NCBI RefSeq assembly: GCF_023554105.1 | Contig: NZ_JAMJWE010000001.1 | Location: 62,001-126,000, forward strand | Length of the DNA: 64,000 nucleotides | Direction of reading: 5' to 3' | Origin: Brucella sp. 21LCYQ03 | GTDB taxonomy: Bacteria > Pseudomonadota > Alphaproteobacteria > Rhizobiales > Rhizobiaceae | Part shown: positions 10,130 to 18,767 of the stretch, piece after piece | Layout of the letters: each line of letters starts with the position of its first letter | Position numbering within the stretch: position 1 is the first letter of the stretch | Program-made: the position numbers and the translations under genes | The notes under the pieces: generated by a model | Told to the model about the DNA's origin: nothing | Seen by the model: the letters and a program-made list of their open reading frames with translations, nothing else | Databases searched by the model: none

Positions 10130-10236
10130 TTTTTGCTTGCGATGTGTTTGGAGGAATTCCGCAGGGCCTATGGCGGGGGCGGAAATTTGGGAGAATGGCA
10201 GGCTCAAAGAGCCTGTTCTATTATGGGAGTGAGACA
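10130..10236 (+). promoter_or_regulatory. Leader of chvE
   Basis: This 107-base gap between dgoA and chvE holds a small perfect hairpin (CAGGCTC aaa GAGCCTG, 10199-10215) and, just before the start codon, GGGAG at 10225. The hairpin may attenuate read-through or mark a separate chvE promoter. I see no strong -35/-10 pair. Confidence 0.35.
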
Positions 10237-11301
10237 ATGGCAGGCATGAAATCATTCACACTGGCAGCGGCGCTTGCCGCCTTTGCCTTTACTGGCTTTG
10301 CACATGCTGAGGACAAGGGCCTCGTTGGCGTTGCAATGCCAACCAAGTCTTCGGCACGCTGGATTGCCGATGGCGATAACATGGTGAAGGTGCTTCAGGA
10401 GCGCGGTTACAAGACCGATCTTCAATATGCGGAAGACGATGTACCAAACCAGCTGGCGCAGATTGAAAATATGGTCACTAAGGGTGCCAAGGTTCTGGTC
10501 GTTGCATCGATTGACGGCACCACGCTTTCCGATGTTCTGGCCAAGGCCAATGATGCAGGCATCAAGGTTATCGCCTATGACCGCCTGATCCGCGACACGC
10601 CAAATGTGTCCTATTATGCGACCTTCGATAATTTCCAGGTTGGCGTTTTGCAGGCGCAGTCGATTGAAAAGGCGCTTGATCTCAAGAACAAGGAAGGCCA
10701 GTTCTATGTAGAGCTTTTCGGTGGTTCGCCTGACGATAACAACGCTTACTTCTTCTACAATGGCGCGATGTCGGTTCTTCAGCCTTACATCGACAGCGGC
10801 AAGGTTATTGTTGGTAGCGGCCAGACGGGCATGGATAAGGTAGCAACGTTGCGTTGGGATGGTGCAACCGCTCAAGCACGTATGGATTCAATCTTGTCAG
10901 CTTTCTATTCCGACAAGAAGCTTGATGCTGTGCTTTCGCCTTATGACGGCATTTCCATCGGCATTCTGTCGTCGCTCAAGGGCGTCGGCTATGGCAGCGG
11001 CGACATGCCAATGCCTGCGGTTTCCGGTCAGGATGCCGAAGTCCCTTCGGTCAAGTCGATCCTTGCTGGTGAGCAGAATTCGACCATCTTCAAGGACACT
11101 CGTGAACTGGCAAAAGTCACCGTCGATATGGTTGACGCTGCGATGAGCGGCAAAGAGCCAGAAGTCAACGACACCAAGACCTATGACAATGGCGTCAAGG
11201 TTGTGCCGTCTTATCTGCTCAAGCCTGTAATCGTCGACAAGTCGAACTGGAAGGAAGTTCTGGTCGATAGCGGTTACTACAAAGAAGACCAGATTAAGTA
11301 A
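10237..11301 (+). CDS. chvE: Multiple-sugar-binding periplasmic protein ChvE
   Basis: Periplasmic sugar-binding protein, 354 aa, the same length as Agrobacterium ChvE, which binds D-glucose, D-galactose, L-arabinose and related sugars and also co-signals virulence in that genus. The signal peptide is [21 protein letters not shown], with cleavage expected after AHA near residue 24. The mature protein has the PBP type I pattern ([14 protein letters not shown] near residue 29). A frame start 31 codons upstream lacks a signal-like start; the ATG at 10237 has GGGAGTGAG ahead. It lies directly after the pathway genes and before its ATPase and permease. Confidence 0.92.
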   Translation: MAGMKSFTLAAALAAFAFTGFAHAEDKGLVGVAMPTKSSARWIADGDNMVKVLQERGYKTDLQYAEDDVPNQLAQIENMVTKGAKVLVVASIDGTTLSDVLAKANDAGIKVIAYDRLIRDTPNVSYYATFDNFQVGVLQAQSIEKALDLKNKEGQFYVELFGGSPDDNNAYFFYNGAMSVLQPYIDSGKVIVGSGQTGMDKVATLRWDGATAQARMDSILSAFYSDKKLDAVLSPYDGISIGILSSLKGVGYGSGDMPMPAVSGQDAEVPSVKSILAGEQNSTIFKDTRELAKVTVDMVDAAMSGKEPEVNDTKTYDNGVKVVPSYLLKPVIVDKSNWKEVLVDSGYYKEDQIK

Positions 11302-11307
11302 TTTTAT

Positions 11308-11386
11308 GCCCGGACGCACCATAATTGGTGCGTCCGGAATGCCTGCTTCACTGCCATCATCCCCACTGCCCAGTTTTCGAACTGGG
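11308..11386 (+). terminator. Two intercistronic hairpins between chvE and gguA
   Basis: A 12-bp perfect stem with a 4-base loop (arms 11310-11321 and 11326-11337) is followed by a 7-bp stem closed by TTCG (11369-11386). Neither has a full T-run. Such hairpins after a binding-protein gene usually stabilise its mRNA and lower expression of the downstream ATPase and permease. That role is inferred. Confidence 0.6.
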
Positions 11387-11476
11387 TTAGGCTGAAAGAT
11401 TGACAGCGTTGTCTTTTTTCAGTGCCGAGGTGCATTCAAATTGATGGCCGTGCAGCTGTGTTATGGGAGCGAGCGA

Positions 11477-13069
11477 ATGAATGTAGCCAATCCTGTCCCG
11501 CATGAGACAGGCAGCGAAGGTCCACATCTGAGTGGCCAGCCGCTGCTTGAAATGCGTGGTATCAGCAAATCCTTCGGTGTTGTGAAGGCTCTGAGTGACG
11601 TCAATTTCACGGTGATGCCGGGCGAGATTCACGCATTTGTCGGCGAAAATGGCGCTGGAAAATCCACGTTGATGAAAGTGCTGTCGGGGGTCTATCCTTC
11701 CGGTAGCTATGACGGCTCGATTGTCTTTGATGGTGAAGAGCGGCACTTCCGCGACATCAATGATTCCGAAGCGCTGGGCATAGTCATCATCCATCAGGAG
11801 CTCGCCCTTGTGCCGTTGATGTCGATTGCCGAGAATATTTTCCTCGTCAATCCGCCTGGTTCTTATGGGGTGATTGATCGCAGCGAAGTCTATCAGCGTA
11901 CCAAGGTCTTGCTGAAGAAAGTTGGCCTCACGGAATCGCCTGATACGCTGGTGACCGATATAGGCGTTGGCAAACAGCAGCTTGTCGAAATTGCCAAAGC
12001 ACTTTCCAAGCGGGTACGCCTGCTGATCCTTGATGAGCCAACGGCGAGCTTGAACGAAACCGACAGCGCGGCATTGCTGGCATTGCTGAAAGAGTTCAGG
12101 GCGCAGGGCATTACATCGATCCTGATTTCGCACAAGCTCAATGAAATTCGTGAAGTGGCCGATAAGATCACGGTGCTGCGCGATGGTCGCGCGGTGGCAA
12201 CGCTGGATTGCCATGAGGGTGAGGTTGAGGAAGACGACATCATCCGCAAGATGGTCGATCGTGATCTTGAAAGCCGTTATCCAAAGCGCGAGCCGAAGAT
12301 TGGCGAGGTGATTTTTGAGGCTGAAAACTGGTCAGTCTATCATCCGCTGCACCCTGAGCGGCACTCGGTCAAAAATGTTTCGTTCAATGTGCGTGCCGGT
12401 GAAATTGTCGGCATTGCAGGTCTTATGGGTGCTGGTCGCACCGAGTTCGCCATGAGCCTGTTTGGGCGTTCATGGGGAACCAATATTACCGGCGAAGCGC
12501 GCATGCATGGAAAGCCGGTTGATATTTCCACCGTTGCCCGCGCCATTAAATCCGGGCTCGCCTATGTGACCGAGGACCGCAAGAAACTCGGCCTTGTTCT
12601 TGGCGATAATATTTCGCGCAATATATCGCTCGCGCATTTGCGCGGTGTCAGCCCCGGCGGAATCATCGACAGTATTCGCGAAATGAAGGTTGCAAACGAC
12701 TACCGCGCTCAGATGAGTATCCGCTGCCACAATGTTTATCAGGAAACGGGCACACTTTCCGGCGGCAACCAGCAGAAGGTTGTGCTGTCCAAATGGCTCT
12801 TTACCGGGCCGGATGTACTGATCCTGGATGAGCCAACGCGCGGCATCGATGTGGGCGCGAAATACGACATTTACACAATCATCAATTCACTGGCCGAAAG
12901 CGGCAAGGGCGTGGTCGTCATTTCATCCGAAATGCCAGAGCTGATCGGAATCTGCGACCGCATTGTCGTCATGCATGAGGGAGCCTTCGTTGGCGAAGTG
13001 GCTGGCGAAGAGGCGACGCAAGAAAATATTATGCGTGCGATCATGCGCAATAAGGGAAAACAATCATGA
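11477..13069 (+). CDS. gguA: Multiple-sugar ABC transporter ATP-binding protein GguA
   Basis: Double-ABC ATPase of 530 aa partnering ChvE and GguB. Walker A of domain 1 is GENGAGKST (residues 57-65), with [13 protein letters not shown] downstream. Domain 2 has the degenerate GLMGAGRTE, then [14 protein letters not shown] and [11 protein letters not shown]. The ATG at 11477 is preceded by GGGAGCGAG at a normal distance; the frame extends 12 codons upstream without support. The stop overlaps the gguB start (ATGA). Import of aldoses such as D-galactose and L-arabinose is inferred from ChvE and the operon. Confidence 0.92.
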   Translation: MNVANPVPHETGSEGPHLSGQPLLEMRGISKSFGVVKALSDVNFTVMPGEIHAFVGENGAGKSTLMKVLSGVYPSGSYDGSIVFDGEERHFRDINDSEALGIVIIHQELALVPLMSIAENIFLVNPPGSYGVIDRSEVYQRTKVLLKKVGLTESPDTLVTDIGVGKQQLVEIAKALSKRVRLLILDEPTASLNETDSAALLALLKEFRAQGITSILISHKLNEIREVADKITVLRDGRAVATLDCHEGEVEEDDIIRKMVDRDLESRYPKREPKIGEVIFEAENWSVYHPLHPERHSVKNVSFNVRAGEIVGIAGLMGAGRTEFAMSLFGRSWGTNITGEARMHGKPVDISTVARAIKSGLAYVTEDRKKLGLVLGDNISRNISLAHLRGVSPGGIIDSIREMKVANDYRAQMSIRCHNVYQETGTLSGGNQQKVVLSKWLFTGPDVLILDEPTRGIDVGAKYDIYTIINSLAESGKGVVVISSEMPELIGICDRIVVMHEGAFVGEVAGEEATQENIMRAIMRNKGKQS

Positions 13070-14271
13070 GCGAGAACGTAGTCCACAATAGCCCGGGCGG
13101 ACAGAAAGCGCCAAGCGGTATCGGGCGTTATCTCAAAAACAATCTGCGTGAATCGGGAATGTTGCTCTCGCTGATCGCGATCATGATCTTTTTCCAGATC
13201 GTCACAGGCGGCGTGCTGATGAAGCCGCTGAACCTGACTAACCTCGTATTACAAAACAGTTATATCGTCATCATGGCGCTTGGCATGTTGCTGATTATCG
13301 TGACCGGACACATTGATTTGTCGGTCGGATCAGTCTGCGGATTCATCGGAGCGTTGGCGGCGGTGATGATGGTTCGGTGGGGAATTCCGTTCCCGATTGC
13401 TGCCATTCTGTGTCTGATTGCTGGCGGTATTATTGGCGCGATGCAGGGGTTCTGGGTCGCTTATTTCAATATACCGTCCTTTATCGTGACCCTTGCAGGC
13501 ATGCTGGTTTTCAAGGGTTTGATGCTGGCCGTTCTCGGCGGACAGTCGGTTGGTCCATTCCCTCCGATGTTTCAGAAATTGTCGTCGGGCTTTATTCCTG
13601 AATTTATTGGTGCGACGGGCGGCGTCTACCTGACCTCGCTGATCCTCGGTCTGGTGCTGGCCGGTTTCATTGTCTGGCAGAACTCACGGTCGCGGGCGCG
13701 CCATATTGCTCATGAGGTGGAAACCGAGCCGTTCGCCTTCTTCGTGATCAAGAATATCGTGTTGTTTGCGGGTATCGCTTATCTTGCCCTGCTGATTTCC
13801 TCACATCGCGGCATGCCTAACGTATTGATTATTATGGCAGTTCTGATTGCTGCCTATGCCTTCCTCACCACGCGTACGGTGAGTGGTCGTCAGATTTATG
13901 CGGTTGGTGGCAATCGCCATGCGGCAAAGCTTTCGGGCGTGAAAACTGAACGCCTGACCTTCCTTGCATTCGTCAACATGGGCGTGCTGGCTGCACTCGC
14001 GGGTCTGGTTTTTGCAGCGCGTCTTAATACGGCAACGCCAAAGGCCGGTCTTGGTTTCGAACTTGATGTGATTGCAGCCTGCTTCATTGGCGGTGCGTCA
14101 GCTTATGGCGGCGTGGGTCGTGTAACGGGAGCGGTTATTGGCGCGCTCATCATGGGCGTGATGAACAACGGCATGTCGATTCTGGGTATTGGCATCGACT
14201 ATCAGCAGGTCATCAAAGGTATCGTTCTGCTGGGTGCTGTTTGCATCGACGTCTATAACCAACGTCGCTAA
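13066..14271 (+). CDS. gguB: Multiple-sugar ABC transporter permease GguB
   Basis: Inner-membrane permease, 401 aa, homodimeric partner of GguA. It has about ten transmembrane stretches and the family block [19 protein letters not shown] near residues 75-93. A cytoplasmic insertion rich in Arg and Glu (residues ~205-225) separates two hydrophobic halves, as in xylose-type permeases such as XylH. It overlaps gguA by four bases and ends the rightward sugar operon. A duplicated permease gene is not needed here, unlike the ytf-type importer. Confidence 0.92.
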   Translation: MSENVVHNSPGGQKAPSGIGRYLKNNLRESGMLLSLIAIMIFFQIVTGGVLMKPLNLTNLVLQNSYIVIMALGMLLIIVTGHIDLSVGSVCGFIGALAAVMMVRWGIPFPIAAILCLIAGGIIGAMQGFWVAYFNIPSFIVTLAGMLVFKGLMLAVLGGQSVGPFPPMFQKLSSGFIPEFIGATGGVYLTSLILGLVLAGFIVWQNSRSRARHIAHEVETEPFAFFVIKNIVLFAGIAYLALLISSHRGMPNVLIIMAVLIAAYAFLTTRTVSGRQIYAVGGNRHAAKLSGVKTERLTFLAFVNMGVLAALAGLVFAARLNTATPKAGLGFELDVIAACFIGGASAYGGVGRVTGAVIGALIMGVMNNGMSILGIGIDYQQVIKGIVLLGAVCIDVYNQRR

Positions 14272-14420
14272 AACGGTGCTTTTTCACAAAATGGCCATAT
14301 TCTTGACACTGGTTTGCCTTGAAAATCACATTTTGAACATCGCTTTTGAGCGTAAAACGCTCACGAAAAGCACGTTTTAGCGCTTTTGCTCCGCCCTTTT
14401 GGGAGAGGGAGGCGTGAGCA

Positions 14421-14456
14421 AAACGGGCCGGAACTGAGTTCCGGCCCGATCTGTTT
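14421..14456 (-). terminator. Terminator downstream of the D-amino acid aminotransferase gene, possibly bidirectional
   Basis: A perfect GC-rich stem (CGGGCCGGAACT / AGTTCCGGCCCG, 14424-14448) lies between the convergent gguB and dat genes. TTTT follows on the minus strand and CTGTTTT on the plus strand. The preceding 14272-14420 also holds a TGAGCGT aaa ACGCTCA palindrome and no gene. Confidence 0.75.
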
Positions 14457-14475
14457 TCAGCCTCATTTACTATTT

Positions 14476-15351
14476 TCAGATTGCTGTGCGGCGCGCGTGG
14501 TCGAGATAAATCTCACGCAGTTTGAGCGCAATTGGACCCGGCTTGCCGCCACCGATAGGCTTGTCGTCGATAAATGAGATTGGGGTTACGAAAGTGCCCG
14601 CGCTGGTCATGAAAGCTTCTTTCGCAGCATAGGCTTCATCAATCGTGAAAGCGCGCTCTTCAAGCTTCATGCCGGTTTCAGCTATCAGCTGCAACAGCGA
14701 CAAACGTGTACAACCCGGCAAGACCGCATTGCTGTTCGGGCGGGTGACGATGACATCATCCTGCGTCACGATATAGCCGGTCGAAGATGCGCCCTCGGTG
14801 ACATAGCCGTCTTCGATCATCCAGGCCTCGCTGCAACCAGCATTCTGAGCGATCTCTTTGGCGAGAGCTTGTGGCAGAAGGCAGACGGTTTTGATGTCGC
14901 GGCGTTTCCAGCGCAGATCATCAAGTGAAAGTATACGAATGCCTGTTGCGACTTCTGGTCGTTGGGCGAGAGCTTTGACCTGCGTGAACAGGACCACTGA
15001 TGGCTTGAGGCCCTTGGCGACAAAATCACGGTCGCGACCGTCGCCTCGCGTCACTTGCAAATAGACCAGACCTTCGTTGAGATTGTTGCGGCGGATCAGT
15101 TCGCGCTCGATCTCGACAATCTCGTCTTCGCTCATCGGCATTGGAATGCCGATTTCGCCGGTTGAGCGACGCAGACGCTTCATATGCGGGTCGCTATCGA
15201 CCAGCTTGCCGTCAAGGACTGCGGTTACTTCGTAAATTCCGTCACCAAAGAGAAAACCACGATCAAAGATCGAGATTTTTGCATCGCGCGCGGCGACATA
15301 TTCGCCATTCACATAAACGATGCGGTCTTCAAGTTCTGCTGAAACGGCCAT
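14476..15351 (-). CDS. dat: D-amino acid aminotransferase (class IV)
   Basis: PLP fold-type IV transaminase, 291 aa, moving the amino group between D-amino acids and 2-oxo acids. The lysine expected to bind PLP is K154 in RDIKTVCLLPQALAK, a block typical of D-alanine transaminases. The N-terminal FDRGFLFGDGIYEV block and the ASSTGY phosphate-binding block (near residue 190) are present. Branched-chain transaminases and aminodeoxychorismate lyase share the fold, so D-specificity is probable rather than certain. It is preceded by a strong terminator hairpin, so it probably has its own promoter or depends on read-through. Confidence 0.8.
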   Translation of the reverse strand: MAVSAELEDRIVYVNGEYVAARDAKISIFDRGFLFGDGIYEVTAVLDGKLVDSDPHMKRLRRSTGEIGIPMPMSEDEIVEIERELIRRNNLNEGLVYLQVTRGDGRDRDFVAKGLKPSVVLFTQVKALAQRPEVATGIRILSLDDLRWKRRDIKTVCLLPQALAKEIAQNAGCSEAWMIEDGYVTEGASSTGYIVTQDDVIVTRPNSNAVLPGCTRLSLLQLIAETGMKLEERAFTIDEAYAAKEAFMTSAGTFVTPISFIDDKPIGGGKPGPIALKLREIYLDHARRTAI

Positions 15352-15364
15352 GTTGGAAAGGTCC

Positions 15365-15405
15365 TGAAAATAAGAATGGCTGCGAAATATTCGCAGCCAT
15401 TCTTA
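15365..15405 (-). terminator. Strong terminator after the SsuABC-type operon
   Basis: A perfect 16-bp inverted repeat with a 3-base loop (15371-15405) is followed on the minus strand by TTTTC. It lies 33 bases after the ATPase stop and just upstream of dat. Confidence 0.85.
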
Positions 15406-15437
15406 GGATACCATCTATTCAGTTGGAACAATAATTT

Positions 15438-16241
15438 TCAGGCAGCCTGTTTTGCCGCTGTGATTGCTTCGCTGCGGATTTCTTCGGTGAGCTTTAAGCG
15501 CAGTTCCGAGAATTCCGGGCTGGCTTTGACCTGATAAGAACGCGGGTGCTCAATATTGACTGGCGTGATCGATTTGATCTTGCCGGGACGGGCTGTCATC
15601 GTAACGACGCGGGTCGCCATGAAGATCGATTCTTCAATATCGTGGGTAACGAAGATGACGGTCTTCTGCTCACGCTCCCAGATACCGAGCAGGAGTTCCT
15701 GCATCAGTCCACGCGTCTGGTTGTCGAGCGCGCCAAAAGGCTCGTCGAGCAGCAAAATCTTTGGATCATTAGCGAGTGCGCGGGCGATTGCCGTGCGCTG
15801 CTGCATCCCGCCTGAAAGCTGCTTCGGCCAGTGGTTTTCAAATCCACGCAGACCGACTTTATCGATATAGCTATCGATGATTTCTCGAGCCTGCTTTTCG
15901 GGCATGCCTTTTTCACGCAGGCCGAAACCGACATTCTGCCGAACGGTCAGCCATGGAAACAGCGTATAGGACTGGAACACCATGCCGCGATCAGCGCCCG
16001 GTCCTTTGACCGGCTGGCCTTCCAGCGTCACCGTGCCCGTGGTTGGCTTATCGAGACCCGCGATAATACGCAGAAGCGTAGACTTGCCGCAGCCCGATGG
16101 ACCGAGAATGGTGACAAAATCATTCTTCGGAATGATGAGGTCTGTTGATTGCAGAGCAAGTGTTGGCTTGCCACCGTGAACACCCGGAAAGGTGCGGCTT
16201 ACGCCTTTGACGACGAGTTCCTGTTCGGTTGTCGTAACCAT
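15438..16241 (-). CDS. ABC transporter ATPase, nitrate/sulfonate/taurine (SsuB/TauB) type
   Basis: Single-domain ATPase of 267 aa. Walker A is LGPSGCGKST near residue 50, signature QLSGGMQQRTAIARAL, Walker B ILLLDEPFGALD, and the switch histidine follows in FVTHDIEES. The ATG at 16239-16241 overlaps the permease stop by one base (TAATG) with GGAGG 8 bases ahead; an upstream frame start adds five residues only. The family imports small oxyanions, sulfonates, pyrimidine precursors and other compounds. Its position beside the hut genes points to histidine, urocanate or a related substrate. That is inference. Confidence 0.88.
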   Translation of the reverse strand: MVTTTEQELVVKGVSRTFPGVHGGKPTLALQSTDLIIPKNDFVTILGPSGCGKSTLLRIIAGLDKPTTGTVTLEGQPVKGPGADRGMVFQSYTLFPWLTVRQNVGFGLREKGMPEKQAREIIDSYIDKVGLRGFENHWPKQLSGGMQQRTAIARALANDPKILLLDEPFGALDNQTRGLMQELLLGIWEREQKTVIFVTHDIEESIFMATRVVTMTARPGKIKSITPVNIEHPRSYQVKASPEFSELRLKLTEEIRSEAITAAKQAA

Positions 16242-17014
16242 TACGCGAACCTCCACGCAAAGAGCCAGCGGTTGATGTATTTGAACGCCAGATCAGAAAT
16301 CAGACCGATAACACCAATCACGATGATGCCGAAAATGATCTGTCCGGTCGCCATCAGCGCCTGCGAATTGATGATCATATAGCCGATGCCCGACGACGCG
16401 CCGATCAGCTCAGCCACGATCACGTAAGTCCATGCCCAGCCGAGCACGAGGCGCAGCGTTTCGGCAATATCGGGTGCGCTTGAAGGCACAAGCACACGGC
16501 GAATAACGCCACGGTCCTTGGCGCCGAGTGTATAGGCAGCCTCAACCAGATCGCGGCGTGTGCCGGAAACGGTGACGGCGATCATCAGAATAAGCTGGAA
16601 CACGGCACCAATGAAGATGACGAGCAGCTTCTGCGTTTCGCCGATGCCTGACCAGAGAATGAGAAGCGGGACGAAAGCCGATGCCGGCAAATAACGCGCG
16701 AAGGAAACGAAGGGTTCGAGCAGCGCTTCAATCGGCTTATAAGCACCCATAGCAATGCCAAGCGGAATGGCGACGATGCTTGCCATGATGAAGCCGCCCA
16801 AGACACGCCAGACCGTCATGCCGATGTCGGACATAAAGCCCTGATTGGCAATGAGATCATATCCATCCTTAACCATCGTGATCGGATCGGCGAGGAAGGT
16901 GGGTGAAACAAAGCCTCCGAGCGTCGCAACGCCCCAGAAAGCAAAGAAAAGCACGAAGAACAGAATTCCCAGAAGAATCCGGGCTCCATTTCCGATTGGT
17001 TGCATAGGCTGCAT
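16241..17014 (-). CDS. ABC transporter permease, SsuC/TauC type
   Basis: Inner-membrane permease of 257 aa with six or so hydrophobic segments and the binding-protein-dependent EAA loop around EAAYTLGAKDRGVIRRVLVP (residues ~160-180), where it docks on the ATPase. The N-terminal helix ILLGILFFVLFFAFWGV starts near residue 13. Its stop codon overlaps the ATPase start, so the pair is coupled. The gap to the binding-protein gene holds an attenuator-like hairpin (see separate entry). Confidence 0.88.
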   Translation of the reverse strand: MQPMQPIGNGARILLGILFFVLFFAFWGVATLGGFVSPTFLADPITMVKDGYDLIANQGFMSDIGMTVWRVLGGFIMASIVAIPLGIAMGAYKPIEALLEPFVSFARYLPASAFVPLLILWSGIGETQKLLVIFIGAVFQLILMIAVTVSGTRRDLVEAAYTLGAKDRGVIRRVLVPSSAPDIAETLRLVLGWAWTYVIVAELIGASSGIGYMIINSQALMATGQIIFGIIVIGVIGLISDLAFKYINRWLFAWRFA

Positions 17015-17070
17015 AGATATATCCGTTTAGTAAGACGGTCGCCTTCTCATAAGAGGGGCGGAAATGAAAC

Positions 17071-17099
17071 AGACCCGGAGTGAACTCCGAGTCTGCATT
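17071..17099 (-). terminator. Intercistronic hairpin after the SsuA-like gene
   Basis: CAGACTCGGAGT and CTCCGGGTCTG form a long stem with one wobble pair, followed by TTTC on the minus strand, 12 bases beyond the binding-protein stop. It probably lowers transcription into the permease gene or stabilises the upstream mRNA. Confidence 0.6.
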
Positions 17100-17109
17100 G
17101 CGATGTCAC

Positions 17110-18054
17110 TTACTTGATAAAGCTGGTGTCGACAATCTCGTCAAGATTTGGCTTGTTCTTGATGACGCCAGCGTCGAGCAGGAGCTTTGCCGCTTCTTCC
17201 GAGAATTCCTTGAATTCGCCTTCAAAGAACTTCTGGTTAGCGGCCTTGTCTTGCCAGCGCAGATAGGCTGCCGACTGGCCGAACTGTTCGCCCGACTGCT
17301 TCACGTCCTTGCCCATAATTTCATAGGATTTGGCGGGATCAGCGGCGATCATTTCAAGCGCTTCAAAATAGCTGGTGGCGAGTGCCTTTGCAGCTTCCGG
17401 GTTTTTTTCGAGGAAGTCCGGAGTGCAGCCGACTGTATCCATCACGGCAGGATATTCCAGTGTGGTCGCGAGGATCTTGCCCTTGTCCGGTGCTGCGCGA
17501 ACTGTCGAGAGATATGGCTCATAGGTCATGGCCGCATCGTTTTGTCCGGCAACGAAAGCCTGTGCTGCTGGTCCCGGCTCCATGTTGACGATCTTAACGT
17601 CCTTGGTGGTCATGCCGTTTTTAGCGAGCATATAGGCCAGGAAGAAATAAGGCGATGTGCCGGGAGCGGAAGCCGCAACGGTCTTGCCTTTAAGATCAGC
17701 AAAGGAATTGACGTCACCACGCACGGCGATGCCATCAGCGCCATAGGATTTGTCCATCTGGAAAATCTGCTTGGACTTAACGCCTGCCGAGTTCCAGATA
17801 ATCCATGTCTCAACAGTGGTTGCGGCACACTGAATATCACCGGAAGCCAAAGCCAGATGGCGGCTTGCCTGTGGAATTTTATTGAGCGTGACGTCGAGGC
17901 CATTCTTCTTGAAGATGCCTGCTTCTTTCGCAAGTGTGAGCGGACCAAAGCCGGTCCAGCCGGAAAAGCCGATTGCGACTTTTGTTTCTGCGTGCGCGCT
18001 CGAAGCGAAGGTGAGCGCTGCAAGTGCGGCACCTGCCAACCAAGATTTTTTCAT
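17110..18054 (-). CDS. Periplasmic substrate-binding protein, SsuA/TauA/NMT1 type, hut-linked
   Basis: Exported binding protein, 314 aa, PBP type II fold. The signal peptide MKKSWLAGAALAALTFASSAHA has expected cleavage after AHA (residue 22). The mature N-terminus KVAIGFSGWTGFGPLTLAKE is the usual strand-turn of SsuA-like proteins, and LKGKTVAASAPGTSPYFFLA (near residue 115) forms part of the ligand cleft. A frame start 29 codons upstream has no signal character. It lies after hutD on the same strand, and a HutC-like half-palindrome stands 24 bases before its start codon. I therefore suspect uptake of histidine, urocanate or a related imidazole. Sulfonate or taurine remains possible. Confidence 0.85.
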   Translation of the reverse strand: MKKSWLAGAALAALTFASSAHAETKVAIGFSGWTGFGPLTLAKEAGIFKKNGLDVTLNKIPQASRHLALASGDIQCAATTVETWIIWNSAGVKSKQIFQMDKSYGADGIAVRGDVNSFADLKGKTVAASAPGTSPYFFLAYMLAKNGMTTKDVKIVNMEPGPAAQAFVAGQNDAAMTYEPYLSTVRAAPDKGKILATTLEYPAVMDTVGCTPDFLEKNPEAAKALATSYFEALEMIAADPAKSYEIMGKDVKQSGEQFGQSAAYLRWQDKAANQKFFEGEFKEFSEEAAKLLLDAGVIKNKPNLDEIVDTSFIK

Positions 18055-18077
18055 ATGTGAACCCCTTATTTGTTTTA

Positions 18078-18087
18078 AGCATATACA
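18078..18087. promoter_or_regulatory. Candidate HutC site upstream of the SsuA-like gene
   Basis: AGCATATACA matches 8 of 10 positions of the TGTATATACA core found intact between hutI and hutF. It is in the right place for an operator of the transporter operon. The match is imperfect and the region is AT-rich, so chance cannot be excluded. Confidence 0.4.
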
Positions 18088-18133
18088 TATTCTTGCAGAC
18101 AAATTAGCAGCACCGCGATTTCTGTCCAGAGAG

Positions 18134-18157
18134 CCAAGCAAAGAAACCTTTGCTTGG
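18134..18157. terminator. 10-bp hairpin downstream of hutD
   Basis: CCAAGCAAAG aaac CTTTGCTTGG is a perfect stem with a 4-base loop, 31 bases after the hutD stop. No T-run follows on either strand, so it may stabilise mRNA rather than terminate. Confidence 0.5.
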
Positions 18158-18188
18158 TCGCCTCGTGGAATATCAAATAAGTCTTTGA

Positions 18189-18767
18189 TTATATTTCTAT
18201 AATCGAAATCTTATAGGCGATACCCTTACCAATAAGTTCTACAGAAAACTGCGAGTCTCCCGATAAGATCAGGCAGTCATGCTGGTCGAGATGCGCGATT
18301 CTGCTGTCGCTTTTTAGCTCGAAATTTCCTTCTGCACAGAAAACAAGCACTATGCCGCTTTCTGCTTCAACGATCACCGAATCATTTGTGACGATGCGTT
18401 CGACCTGATGCGCGAAGTTTCCGCGTCGTGTCATGACGTTGAGATCGGTGATTGTACCGTCGATCAGACGAGCACCAGAGCTTGCATCGGCGGCAAAAGC
18501 AAAGGGTGCTGTTTCGTGGCTGAGGGTGGTTTCCACACCTTCAACGTCGAGAACAATGCCGTTGCCTTCCAGCACCGATAAGGTGCGATCAATGCCGGGG
18601 AAGATCGAAAACGGGCCGTCATTTGCAACGGTTGCTGTGGAAATGCGCCAGTCGAAATTATCGACTGACGCATTAATTGGATGGATTGCGATTTCGACCG
18701 TTACGCCGCCGCCGTTTTTCCACGGCATGCGGCGATGGTCCTGCGCTTTGAGGACTTTGAATTCCAT
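18189..18767 (-). CDS. hutD: HutD/Ves family protein
   Basis: Cupin-fold protein of 192 aa, HutD family, linked in many proteobacteria to histidine use. In Pseudomonas it is thought to sense or limit excess urocanate or formyl-glutamate flux, but no enzyme activity is established. Family blocks seen are MPWKNGGGVTVEIA near the N-terminus and DWRISTATVANDGPFSIFPG around residues 40-60. The ATG at 18767 overlaps the stop of the preceding permease-like gene (TAATG); a TTG four codons upstream is an unlikely alternative. Co-translation with the YjiH-like gene suggests a shared role in the hut regulon. Confidence 0.88.
   Translation of the reverse strand: MEFKVLKAQDHRRMPWKNGGGVTVEIAIHPINASVDNFDWRISTATVANDGPFSIFPGIDRTLSVLEGNGIVLDVEGVETTLSHETAPFAFAADASSGARLIDGTITDLNVMTRRGNFAHQVERIVTNDSVIVEAESGIVLVFCAEGNFELKSDSRIAHLDQHDCLILSGDSQFSVELIGKGIAYKISIIEI

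Noticed and set aside
17080-18060. A 326-codon plus-strand frame opposite the SsuA-like gene
   Set aside because: The minus strand encodes a clear signal peptide and binding-protein fold; the plus frame is a shadow.
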